Shown one piece after another: positions 1-7,542 of a DNA stretch of 64,000 bases. Source of the stretch: Bacteroidales bacterium. Lineage in GTDB: Bacteria > Bacteroidota > Bacteroidia > Bacteroidales > UBA10428. The stretch covers positions 1 through 64,000 of the forward strand of contig JAFGGU010000011.1 of NCBI GenBank assembly GCA_016930375.1. Reading direction: 5' to 3'. Below the pieces are notes generated by a model. That model had not been told where the DNA came from and made no database searches. It was given only the letters and a program-made list of their open reading frames with translations. A program made the position numbers and the translations under genes. Positions within the stretch are counted from its first letter, which is position 1. Each line of letters opens with the position of its first letter.

Positions 1-2
1 TG

Positions 3-84
3 TGCGGATGAAGGGACTCGAACCCCCACGCCTTACGGCACAAGATCCTAAGTCTTGCGCGGCTACCAATTACGCCACATCCGC
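3..84 (-). tRNA. tRNA-Leu (anticodon UAG)
   Basis: The minus strand folds as an 82-nt cloverleaf. The acceptor stem GCGGATG pairs with CATCCGC and the discriminator is A. The anticodon stem CAAGA/TCTTG encloses the loop CTTAGGA, giving anticodon TAG, which reads CUA leucine codons. The T arm GGGGGTTCGAGTCCC is intact and the long variable region fits a class II tRNA-Leu. CCA is not encoded. It is transcribed away from the first protein gene. Confidence 0.95.
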
Positions 85-207
85 GGCTAAAATGTCGCGC
101 AAAGATACCACTTTTTACTTTCCACGAAAATAAAATGCATTTCATTTTGATTATCTGAGGTTTCGGAAGTGACTGAAGATATTCATTAATTTAAGACTTA
201 AATGTAT

Positions 208-215
208 TAAATTTG
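208..215 (+). promoter_or_regulatory. Candidate -7 promoter element (TAnnTTTG)
   Basis: TAAATTTG matches the Bacteroidota primary sigma -7 consensus TAnnTTTG and lies 26 bp before the start codon at 242. I see no clear -33 TTTG box at the usual spacing. Confidence 0.5.
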
Positions 216-241
216 CACTTCTAACCTAAAATATCCGGATT

Positions 242-1087
242 ATGAAAAAATTCGTTTTGATAGCTGTTTTTGGTGCGCTGCTTTCTACCGGCAGGGCACA
301 GCAGATCTACCAGTCGGAAAGACTTGTCAAAAAATGGGAAACACCCGCTGAATTGAAGGTACCGGAATCGGTTTACTACGATACTGCCCGACAGGTATTG
401 TACGTATCCAACGTAACAGGAAGTCCTACCGATAAGGACGGTACAGGTTTCATCTCCAGGATTTCGCCGGAAGGAAAAATCCTGGAGCTGCAGTGGGTAA
501 CCGGACTGAATGCTCCAAAAGGCCTTGGAGTAAGTGGTGAATTCCTGTATGTATCGGATATCAGCCGGGTGGTGAAAATCAATATTGCCACAGGCAAAAT
601 AGCTGAACAGGTTGAAATACCGGGTTCACAATTCCTGAATGACATTGCCGCCGACAGCCAGGGGAATGTTTATGTTTCTGATATGAACGGAAAAACGATC
701 TATGTGATCCGGGGTGGAAGTTTTGAAGTCCTGGTGAAATCGGACAAAGTGACTGGCGTCAACGGGCTTTTTGTAGTGGAAGGAAATCTACTGGCCGGCC
801 TGCAGGACAGGATCGTCAGCATTAGTTTGCGAACCAAGGAGATCAAAGATTACATACTGAATACCGGGGGTATTGACGGACTGGTTCCGGATGGAAATGG
901 CAACTATCTGATCTCCGACTGGCTTGGGAATATTCACCAGGTAAGCACCGGTAAAGAAAAGGAAAAGCTTCTTGATACCACGCCCGCCAATATCTACGCA
1001 GCTGATATTGACTACGTACCTTCGAAAAAACTATTGCTGGTGCCTACATTCAGTGATAACAGGGTGGTGGCGTATGAATTGAAGTAG
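242..1087 (+). CDS. Secreted SMP-30/gluconolactonase-like beta-propeller protein
   Basis: The 281-residue product starts with a signal peptide (MKKFVLIAVFGALLS..) and probably works in the periplasm. The rest shows repeating propeller strands: blade-like motifs such as LYVSDISRVVKI, NVYVSDMNGKTIYVI and YLISDWLGNIHQV recur every 40-50 residues, as in SMP-30, strictosidine-synthase-like and NHL propellers. These families include lactonases and binding proteins, so the substrate cannot be read from sequence. The gene stands alone: tRNA-Leu diverges upstream and the DUF362 gene converges 11 bp downstream. The start is supported by the signal peptide and the -7 element. Confidence 0.75.
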   Translation: MKKFVLIAVFGALLSTGRAQQIYQSERLVKKWETPAELKVPESVYYDTARQVLYVSNVTGSPTDKDGTGFISRISPEGKILELQWVTGLNAPKGLGVSGEFLYVSDISRVVKINIATGKIAEQVEIPGSQFLNDIAADSQGNVYVSDMNGKTIYVIRGGSFEVLVKSDKVTGVNGLFVVEGNLLAGLQDRIVSISLRTKEIKDYILNTGGIDGLVPDGNGNYLISDWLGNIHQVSTGKEKEKLLDTTPANIYAADIDYVPSKKLLLVPTFSDNRVVAYELK

Positions 1088-1098
1088 CTGTTCACTGT

Positions 1099-2217
1099 TT
1101 ACCTAACTTTTACCACTTCATAACTCCGGCTTCCCAGTCCGATCTCCTCGCCGTGCGCCAAACCTTCTTCCCAATGCACATTGCGATGGGTGAGGACAAA
1201 TTTGTCTTTCCCCCGGTGAAGATCATGGTCCTTTTCAGAACAGATCCTGCTCATCGGTAAGGCAGGCGCCTCTTTGACCATGTCTGCACAGGCCTGATCA
1301 AGGGCAACCGGATCAAAGGACGCAGCAATTCCTATGTCGGAGACCAGCGGATAGTCATTGAAATTCCAGCAATCACAATCCGGGGATACATTCATGATGA
1401 AGCTGATGTGAAAAGCTGGTTTATCTTTAAGAACCGCCAGTGAATATTCGGCAATTTTGCGGCTGGAAAGTTCTGATGCCGATTCCCAAACAGCCTGCGC
1501 AGCATCGTATTGACAAACGGCTACACATTGACCGCATCCCACGCATTTTTTGTAATCGATCCTGGCAATTTTATCAGCACCGACATGTATGGCATCATGG
1601 GCGCAATTGCGCTCACATACCCGACACCCGGTACAATTCTCAACAACAATCTTCGGGGAAGATGTGGAATGCAGTTCCAGTTTCCCGCCAACCGAGGCGC
1701 ATCCCATGCCCAGGTTTTTGAGTGTCCCGCCAAATCCGGTCAGCTCATGTCCCTTAAAATGGGTCATGGTAATCAGGATATCGGCATCTGCAATAGCCTT
1801 TCCAATTTTAGCGGTCTTGCAATGTTCCAGGTGAACGGGGATTTCCACAAGATCTGTTCCGCGAAGTCCGTCGGCAATAATCACCGGACAATCAACAGCG
1901 AGAGGATTAAATCCATTCTCAAATGCAGCCCTGATATGATCCACAGCATTGGATCGCCGGCCATGGTAAAGGGTATTGCTATCGGTAAGGAAGGGTTTGG
2001 CCCCTTTGCTCTTCAGGTAATTTACCAGGGTGGCCGCAAAGTTCGGCCTGATATAGGAAAGATTCCCGGGTTCCCCGAAATGAATCTTCACTGCCGTGAT
2101 CTTGTTGTCAAAATCAATGGTATCGATACCGGCTTTCCTGACGAGACTTTCCAGTTTCTTCAACAGGTTATTGGATGCATTGGCGCGGAGATCGGTGAAA
2201 TAGACTTGTGATGGCAT
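1099..2217 (-). CDS. DUF362 protein with two [4Fe-4S] ferredoxin motifs
   Basis: The protein has an N-terminal DUF362 domain (residues about 1-190, including ITMTHFKGHELTGFGGTLKN) and a two-cluster ferredoxin insert with CTGCRVCERNC and CVGCGQCVAVC, each followed by Pro- or Ala-rich strands typical of 2[4Fe-4S] domains. DUF362 proteins are iron-sulfur proteins of mostly unknown role. I start at MPSQVYF (2217), where the family homology begins. The frame stays open to a GTG at 2367 and would add a Gln/Pro/Ser-rich 50-residue leader made by an 18-bp repeat. It is the last gene of the leftward tatC-lptB run. Confidence 0.8.
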   Translation of the reverse strand: MPSQVYFTDLRANASNNLLKKLESLVRKAGIDTIDFDNKITAVKIHFGEPGNLSYIRPNFAATLVNYLKSKGAKPFLTDSNTLYHGRRSNAVDHIRAAFENGFNPLAVDCPVIIADGLRGTDLVEIPVHLEHCKTAKIGKAIADADILITMTHFKGHELTGFGGTLKNLGMGCASVGGKLELHSTSSPKIVVENCTGCRVCERNCAHDAIHVGADKIARIDYKKCVGCGQCVAVCQYDAAQAVWESASELSSRKIAEYSLAVLKDKPAFHISFIMNVSPDCDCWNFNDYPLVSDIGIAASFDPVALDQACADMVKEAPALPMSRICSEKDHDLHRGKDKFVLTHRNVHWEEGLAHGEEIGLGSRSYEVVKVR

Positions 2218-2250
2218 ACTTTGCTGGGTTATGAGGTTTATTTGATAAAG

Positions 2251-2326
2251 TTGTGATTGTTGTGGTTGTTGTGATTGTTGTGGTTGTTGTGATTGTTGTG
2301 GTTGTTGTGATTGTTGTGGTTGTTTC
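2251..2326. repeat. Minisatellite: about four copies of an 18-bp unit
   Basis: The unit GATTGTTGTGGTTGTTGT repeats in perfect tandem from 2255, 2273, 2291 and 2309, with the last copy diverging at its final bases. On the minus strand it is an open frame of Pro-Gln-Gln-Ser-Gln-Gln in phase with the DUF362 gene. It lies between the lptB stop and the likely DUF362 start, so it is either a leader or a translated N-terminal extension. Confidence 0.9.
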
Positions 2327-2374
2327 ACATAAGAACTTTTACAACCAATACAACCCACAACCAACACAACATTT

Positions 2375-3097
2375 TCACCTTAATTCAAAATTCTTCCCCA
2401 GATAAACCCTTCTCACCTGTTCATCCTCGGCAAGCTCTTTGGAAGTGCCGGCCTTCAGGATCTCACCTTCGAAAAGCAGGTATGCCCTGTCAGTGATGGA
2501 AAGGGTTTCATGCACATTGTGGTCGGTGATCAGGATGCCTATGTTTTTTTCCCGGAGCTTGGCAATAATTTCCTGGATATCCTCAACTGCAATGGGATCC
2601 ACGCCTGCAAAAGGCTCGTCGAGCAGGATAAAATTGGGTTTAAGCGCCAGTGCGCGTGCAATTTCCGTTCTGCGCCTTTCTCCACCTGAAAGCTGTATCC
2701 CCAGGCTCTTTCGTATTTTCTGTAAACCAAACTCATTCAGCAGCGATTCGACCCTGAAATGTTGCTCTTCCCTGGATAGTTTGGTCATTTCAAGAACAGC
2801 CCTGATGTTGTCCTCCACACTCAACCGGCGAAAAACCGAGGCTTCCTGCGCAAGGTAGCCGATTCCCTTCTGCGCACGACGGTATACGGGTTCATGCGTT
2901 ATTTCCTCATCATCCAGGAATATTTTTCCCGAATTAGGCTGAATTAATCCCACGATCATGTAAAACGATGTGGTTTTCCCGGCCCCGTTAGGTCCCAGCA
3001 AACCGGCAATCTCTCCCTGCTCTACTTCAAACGACACGTCTTTTACCACCGTGCGGGTCCGGTAACGCTTAACCAGATTTTCAGTACGTAGTTTCAT
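2375..3097 (-). CDS. lptB: LPS export ABC transporter ATP-binding protein LptB
   Basis: This 240-residue ABC ATPase drives lipopolysaccharide extraction from the inner membrane as part of LptB2FG(C). Walker A is GPNGAGKTT, the Q-loop region [15 protein letters not shown] is typical of LptB, the signature is LSGGERRR, and Walker B with the following loop is [14 protein letters not shown]. The switch histidine is in [10 protein letters not shown]. Length is the normal LptB length. It follows tatC by 33 bp in the same direction, a pairing I recall from Bacteroidota. The permease genes lptF/G are not in this window. Confidence 0.95.
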   Translation of the reverse strand: MKLRTENLVKRYRTRTVVKDVSFEVEQGEIAGLLGPNGAGKTTSFYMIVGLIQPNSGKIFLDDEEITHEPVYRRAQKGIGYLAQEASVFRRLSVEDNIRAVLEMTKLSREEQHFRVESLLNEFGLQKIRKSLGIQLSGGERRRTEIARALALKPNFILLDEPFAGVDPIAVEDIQEIIAKLREKNIGILITDHNVHETLSITDRAYLLFEGEILKAGTSKELAEDEQVRRVYLGKNFELR

Positions 3098-3130
3098 GGT
3101 GTCCTAAAAAGTGAATGATCTCATCTGTAC

Positions 3131-3958
3131 TTATCCGGCAAGCATTTTAGCCTGCCGTCCTTTTTCAACCCGCTTCGACAAAAATATGCCGATTTCATAC
3201 AAAAACAGCATGGGCAATCCAACCAGAAGCTGCGTAAACATATCAGGCGTTGGGGTAATGATTCCGGCCAGGAGCAAAATAACGATCACGGCATGTTTTC
3301 GATAATGCTTTAAGAACGATGGCGTAACCAACCCTACCTTGCTCAGAAAATAAATCATCACGGGAAGCTCAAACAGTATTCCGCTGGCCAGCACAACAGA
3401 CGTTATCAAGGAATTGTATGAGGCCAGCGTTGGTATGTTCTTTACGATCTCACTCACATGGTAGTTGTACAGAAAGTTAATGGAAAAGGGCGTGATCAGA
3501 AAATAGCCAAAGATAACTCCAACAAAGAAAAGTATGGTAATGTAAAACACAGCCCCGGTTGCATGTTTCTGCTCATTCTGGTAAAGTGCGGGTTTTATAA
3601 AACGCCACAATTCAAAGAACATGTATGGAAACCCCAAAACCAGGCCAACCACCAGGCTGATTTTAATATGCGCTATAAACTGTCCGGCCACCTGTGTATT
3701 CTGCAATACCAGGGGTGTGGAATTAAAGCAGAGATTATCAATATGGATCCTTTGTCCCAACTGGCACAGTATGCGGTTTGTCCAAAAGTCGGGTTGACTT
3801 GGACCCAGAAGTATAATATCAAATATGATCCGCTTGAATAAGAATGCCAGAATGCCAAATAAAACAATCGCAATCGCTGAACGAATGATGTGCCACCTGA
3901 GCTCTTCAAGGTGCTCCAGAAACGTCATTTCCCCTTTTTCCTTTTCTTCCATGTGCAA
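3131..3958 (-). CDS. tatC: Twin-arginine translocase subunit TatC
   Basis: A 275-residue inner membrane protein and core receptor of the Tat pathway, which exports folded proteins. It opens with the TatC hallmark MTFLEHLEELRWHIIRS after a short acidic/basic leader, and has six hydrophobic segments, with FGYFLITPFSINFLYNY and PDMFTQLLVGLPMLFLYEIGI in the conserved C-terminal half. First gene of the leftward tatC-lptB operon; divergent from recQ. No tatA is seen nearby. Three proteins in this window carry Tat-like RR leaders that could be its clients. Confidence 0.95.
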   Translation of the reverse strand: MHMEEKEKGEMTFLEHLEELRWHIIRSAIAIVLFGILAFLFKRIIFDIILLGPSQPDFWTNRILCQLGQRIHIDNLCFNSTPLVLQNTQVAGQFIAHIKISLVVGLVLGFPYMFFELWRFIKPALYQNEQKHATGAVFYITILFFVGVIFGYFLITPFSINFLYNYHVSEIVKNIPTLASYNSLITSVVLASGILFELPVMIYFLSKVGLVTPSFLKHYRKHAVIVILLLAGIITPTPDMFTQLLVGLPMLFLYEIGIFLSKRVEKGRQAKMLAG

Positions 3959-4070
3959 TTTCCCAGTCAGATATGTGATATGTTAATAAAAATTAAAATG
4001 CCTTTTTGGGCATAGCGAAATAAGAAAAAAAATATTAATTTAGTTAGCAAATGAGATTATTATTTTAAGA

Positions 4071-4098
4071 TTGCCTACAGACAGGCAATTCATGCCTG
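4071..4098. repeat. REP-like overlapping hairpins between tatC and recQ
   Basis: Two mutually exclusive hairpins overlap here: TTGCCT-ACAGAC-AGGCAA (4071-4088) and CAGGCA-ATTCA-TGCCTG (4082-4098). They sit in the 258-bp divergent tatC/recQ spacer. No -7 box was clear in this spacer. Confidence 0.6.
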
Positions 4099-4216
4099 CA
4101 GGTTTATCGAACATTTGTATTTTCATTACGTATTACCCTGTTATTTTATATGATCTTTCTCCGGGGTTGATCAGGAGTGGCACTCTCAGGGGAATCAGAT
4201 ATAAATTGTAATAAAG

Positions 4217-6409
4217 ATGATTGTTGGCACCGAAATTTCATTATCAGAAATCTTAAAAAAGCATTTTGGTTTTACCAGTTTTAAGGGGAATCAGGAATTC
4301 ATCATCCGGAACGTCCTGGAAGGAAATGACACTTTTGTTTTAATGCCTACCGGGGGAGGAAAGTCATTGTGTTACCAGCTTCCAGCTCTAATCATGCCAG
4401 GCACAGCCGTTATCATTTCGCCCCTGATTGCGCTGATGAAGAACCAAGTGGATGCCATGCGCAGCTTCAGCGAAGAGGACGGCGTGGCGCATTTTATGAA
4501 TTCATCGCTCAATAAAGCCGCTATAACAAAAGTGAAGCACGATATCCTGGAAGGAAAGACCAAATTGCTTTACGTAGCTCCCGAATCACTTACCAAAGAA
4601 GAAAACATACAATTCCTGAAAAAGGTTAAAATTTCTTTTTACGCTATCGATGAAGCGCATTGCATATCGGAATGGGGTCATGATTTCCGCCCTGAATACC
4701 GACGGATCAGGCCTATTATTAATGAAATCGGCACTGAACCCATCATCGCGTTAACGGCAACAGCTACTCCCAAAGTTCAGCATGATATACAGAAAAACCT
4801 TGGAATGCTTGATGCCAGGGTTTTCAAATCATCATTCCGCAGACATAACCTCTATTACGAAGTAAGGCCCAAAAAGAACGTCACCAAGGAAATTATCAAA
4901 TACATCAAGAATAATGCAGGAAAATCGGGCATTATTTACTGCCTGAGCCGGAAGAAAGTAGAAGAGCTGGCTGAAACCCTGGCGGTTAACGGTATCAAAG
5001 CACTTCCTTATCATGCCGGGCTTGATTCTGCCACCCGGTCAAAAAACCAGGACAGCTTTCTGATGGAGGAAGCCGATGTTATTGTAGCCACCATTGCTTT
5101 TGGGATGGGTATCGATAAGCCTGACGTTCGCTTCGTGATCCATTATGATATTCCCAAAAGCCTTGAAGGATATTACCAGGAGACCGGCAGAGCGGGACGC
5201 GATGGCGGTGAAGGTAAATGTATTGCCTTTTACAGCTACAAAGACATTCAGAAACTGGAAAAATTCATGCAGGGTAAGCCCATCGCCGAACAGGAGATCG
5301 GGAAACAACTCCTCCTGGAAACTGTCGCCTATGCTGAATCCTCCGTATGCAGACCGAAACAGCTGCTGAATTATTTCGGAGAGGAAATGGCTGAAAATTG
5401 CGATAACTGCGACAATTGTCTGCATCCCAAAAACCTGTTTGAAGGGAAGGATGATATTGCCCTGGCATTGAAAGCCATCCTGGAGGTTAAGGAGAAATTC
5501 AAGTATGACCATATCGCCAGCATTCTGGCGGGAATTAAAACCGCTGCCATTAAATCATACAATCACCAGATGCTTGACTCTTTCGGCATCGGGAAGCACA
5601 AAGATATCAATTACTGGAGTATGGTGATCCGGCAGGCATTGATCAAAAGGCTGATCCAAAAGGATATTGAGAATTATGGATTGCTGAAACTTGATGAAAA
5701 GGGTCACGAATTTCTGAATAGCCCGGTTTCATTCATGTTGTCGGAAGACCATGATTATTCAGATACGGACGAGGAAGAAGAAAACTATGGGGGATCTGAT
5801 AGACCCGGAACTGTTGATGAGGAACTTTTCACCATACTGAAAGGCTTGAGAAAGAAACACGCCAAACAACTGCAGTTACCACCCTTTGTCATCTTTCAGG
5901 ATCCTTCCCTGGAAGACATGGCTATCCAGTACCCGATATCCATCGAGGAATTGCAGAATATCACCGGTGTGGGAGCAGGGAAAGCCAAAAGATACGGGGC
6001 AGAATTCATCAAGATCATCAAGAGTTATGTAGAGGAAAAGGAAATTATCCGGCCCCAGGATATGGTTGTCAAATCGATTGTAAATAAATCCAATTTAAAA
6101 GTATTTATCATACAGAGCATTGACCGCCAGATGGATTTCCAGGACATTGCCTCGGCAAAAAACATTGACATGGGTACTTTGCTCGATGAAATTGAAGCAA
6201 TTGTTAATTCGGGGACCAAAATTAATATCGACTACTACCTGAACAGTATCATGGAGGAGGATCATCAGCAGGATATTTACAATTATTTCATGGAGGAGGC
6301 CGAAGATGAATCCGTTGAAAATGCATTGCAGGAGCTGGGTGAAGATAACTATACCGAGGAAGAAGTCCGGCTGATGCGCATCAAGTTCATGTCGGAGTTG
6401 GGAAACTAG
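4217..6409 (+). CDS. recQ: ATP-dependent DNA helicase RecQ
   Basis: A 730-residue 3'-5' superfamily 2 helicase acting in recombination and replication-fork repair. Walker A is MPTGGGKSLCYQLPA, the DExH box is YAIDEAHCISEWGHDFRPEY, and motif VI is YYQETGRAGRDG. The RecQ zinc site follows with the Cys cluster CDNCDNC and an upstream Cys in SSVCRPKQ. A winged-helix RQC region and an HRDC domain (about residues 535-610, including IEELQNITGVGAGKAKRYG) come next. The last ~100 residues form an additional acidic helical region. Its 3' end overlaps the convergent glycosyltransferase gene by 23 bp. Confidence 0.96.
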   Translation: MIVGTEISLSEILKKHFGFTSFKGNQEFIIRNVLEGNDTFVLMPTGGGKSLCYQLPALIMPGTAVIISPLIALMKNQVDAMRSFSEEDGVAHFMNSSLNKAAITKVKHDILEGKTKLLYVAPESLTKEENIQFLKKVKISFYAIDEAHCISEWGHDFRPEYRRIRPIINEIGTEPIIALTATATPKVQHDIQKNLGMLDARVFKSSFRRHNLYYEVRPKKNVTKEIIKYIKNNAGKSGIIYCLSRKKVEELAETLAVNGIKALPYHAGLDSATRSKNQDSFLMEEADVIVATIAFGMGIDKPDVRFVIHYDIPKSLEGYYQETGRAGRDGGEGKCIAFYSYKDIQKLEKFMQGKPIAEQEIGKQLLLETVAYAESSVCRPKQLLNYFGEEMAENCDNCDNCLHPKNLFEGKDDIALALKAILEVKEKFKYDHIASILAGIKTAAIKSYNHQMLDSFGIGKHKDINYWSMVIRQALIKRLIQKDIENYGLLKLDEKGHEFLNSPVSFMLSEDHDYSDTDEEEENYGGSDRPGTVDEELFTILKGLRKKHAKQLQLPPFVIFQDPSLEDMAIQYPISIEELQNITGVGAGKAKRYGAEFIKIIKSYVEEKEIIRPQDMVVKSIVNKSNLKVFIIQSIDRQMDFQDIASAKNIDMGTLLDEIEAIVNSGTKINIDYYLNSIMEEDHQQDIYNYFMEEAEDESVENALQELGEDNYTEEEVRLMRIKFMSELGN

Positions 6410-7523
6410 GCCCGGTTCGTCTTCCCTTCCAGGTAAACCCGGAAAAAATGCCGGCTATGGCAAACAAAACCGTATAAAAAGGATACACCAATTCATACAG
6501 CAAGAACCATCCTTCAGGAAGGTTCTTGCCGTAAAACCGGAGAAAGCCCTTTAAAAAACCCATATCGGTCAGAAGTTTTACCATATACATAACGGGGAAT
6601 AGCCATACATTGAACCCTGTTACCAGTAAGATCAGGGCATGCAAAACCGATAAATTCACCAGGAAAACCAAAAAGGATGTGTAAAGTATGTCGAAATCCC
6701 TGTAATAGGGTGCTTTGGAGACCCATCGTTTACGTTGCTGAAAAAAATCTTTTAGGGTTGTGGCGCCCCTTGTAGTTGCAATTGCCTGGAACGTCTTGGC
6801 CAAAACAATACGTTTTCCGGGGTTTCGCTTAAGCTCATGCATGAAGAGCGTATCCTCACCGGAAGGTATTTTTTGCTTCATGGGATCAGTGAACGCCAGG
6901 AAAGAGCTCTTCCTGTAAGCCAGGCAGGCACCGTTGCAGTATATCGGATGATTCGCAGCTGCGGCGCCGGCTCCCGCAGCAACAAGACTCAAAAATTCAA
7001 TCTCCTGAAATCTGCCAAAGAAGTTGTCGGCTGAAACCATATCCACCAATCCCACGATCAAATCAGCATCCATCTCCCGGTAAGCCTGCGCCATAGCTGT
7101 CAGCCAGTTTTCACGCAGAGTGCAATCCGCATCAGTGGTTACGATAAGGTCGTAAGCTGCATCCCGGACACCCTTCATCATGGCCGACTTCTTTCCGGTT
7201 TCGAAGGCATCATTATGCAGCAGCCGGAAATTCCGATGTTCTTCACAAAATTTCTGAACCAGCCCTTCTGATCCGTCCTCAGAGTGATCATTCACCAGGA
7301 TCACTTCATAGCCTTGTTCGGGGTAGTTTTGCGACAACAACAAAACCAGCAATGTATTCAGGTTACTTAATTCATTTCGAAAGGCAATGACAACGCTTAT
7401 TTTTACGGAACCCGGAAGTGAAAGCTCAAGCTCGGGATGATGCGCCCACTTGTGGTTATAATACAAGATTTTAAGCACATACAGGACCAGCAACAGCAGG
7501 GATAGGATCGTCAAAACATTCAT
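6387..7523 (-). CDS. Membrane glycosyltransferase, family 2 (GT-A fold)
   Basis: The 378-residue product has an N-terminal membrane anchor (MNVLTILSLLLLVLYVLKIL), a GT2 catalytic domain with ISVVIAFRNE, the nucleotide-binding VNDHSEDGS, the metal-binding TTDADC, and the processive-type QQRKRWVSK motif, then three or four C-terminal membrane segments. It resembles processive or lipid-modifying GT2 enzymes that transfer sugars at the inner membrane; donor and acceptor are unknown. It follows the hybrid kinase gene by 19 bp in the same direction and overlaps the recQ 3' end. Confidence 0.85.
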   Translation of the reverse strand: MNVLTILSLLLLVLYVLKILYYNHKWAHHPELELSLPGSVKISVVIAFRNELSNLNTLLVLLLSQNYPEQGYEVILVNDHSEDGSEGLVQKFCEEHRNFRLLHNDAFETGKKSAMMKGVRDAAYDLIVTTDADCTLRENWLTAMAQAYREMDADLIVGLVDMVSADNFFGRFQEIEFLSLVAAGAGAAAANHPIYCNGACLAYRKSSFLAFTDPMKQKIPSGEDTLFMHELKRNPGKRIVLAKTFQAIATTRGATTLKDFFQQRKRWVSKAPYYRDFDILYTSFLVFLVNLSVLHALILLVTGFNVWLFPVMYMVKLLTDMGFLKGFLRFYGKNLPEGWFLLYELVYPFYTVLFAIAGIFSGFTWKGRRTGPSFPTPT

Positions 7524-7542
7524 GCAATTTCAGGCATTCAGA

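Noticed and set aside
1510..2211. 233-codon open frame opposite the DUF362 gene
   Set aside because: It is antisense to a protein with clear ferredoxin motifs and has no recognisable domain; a shadow of coding bias.
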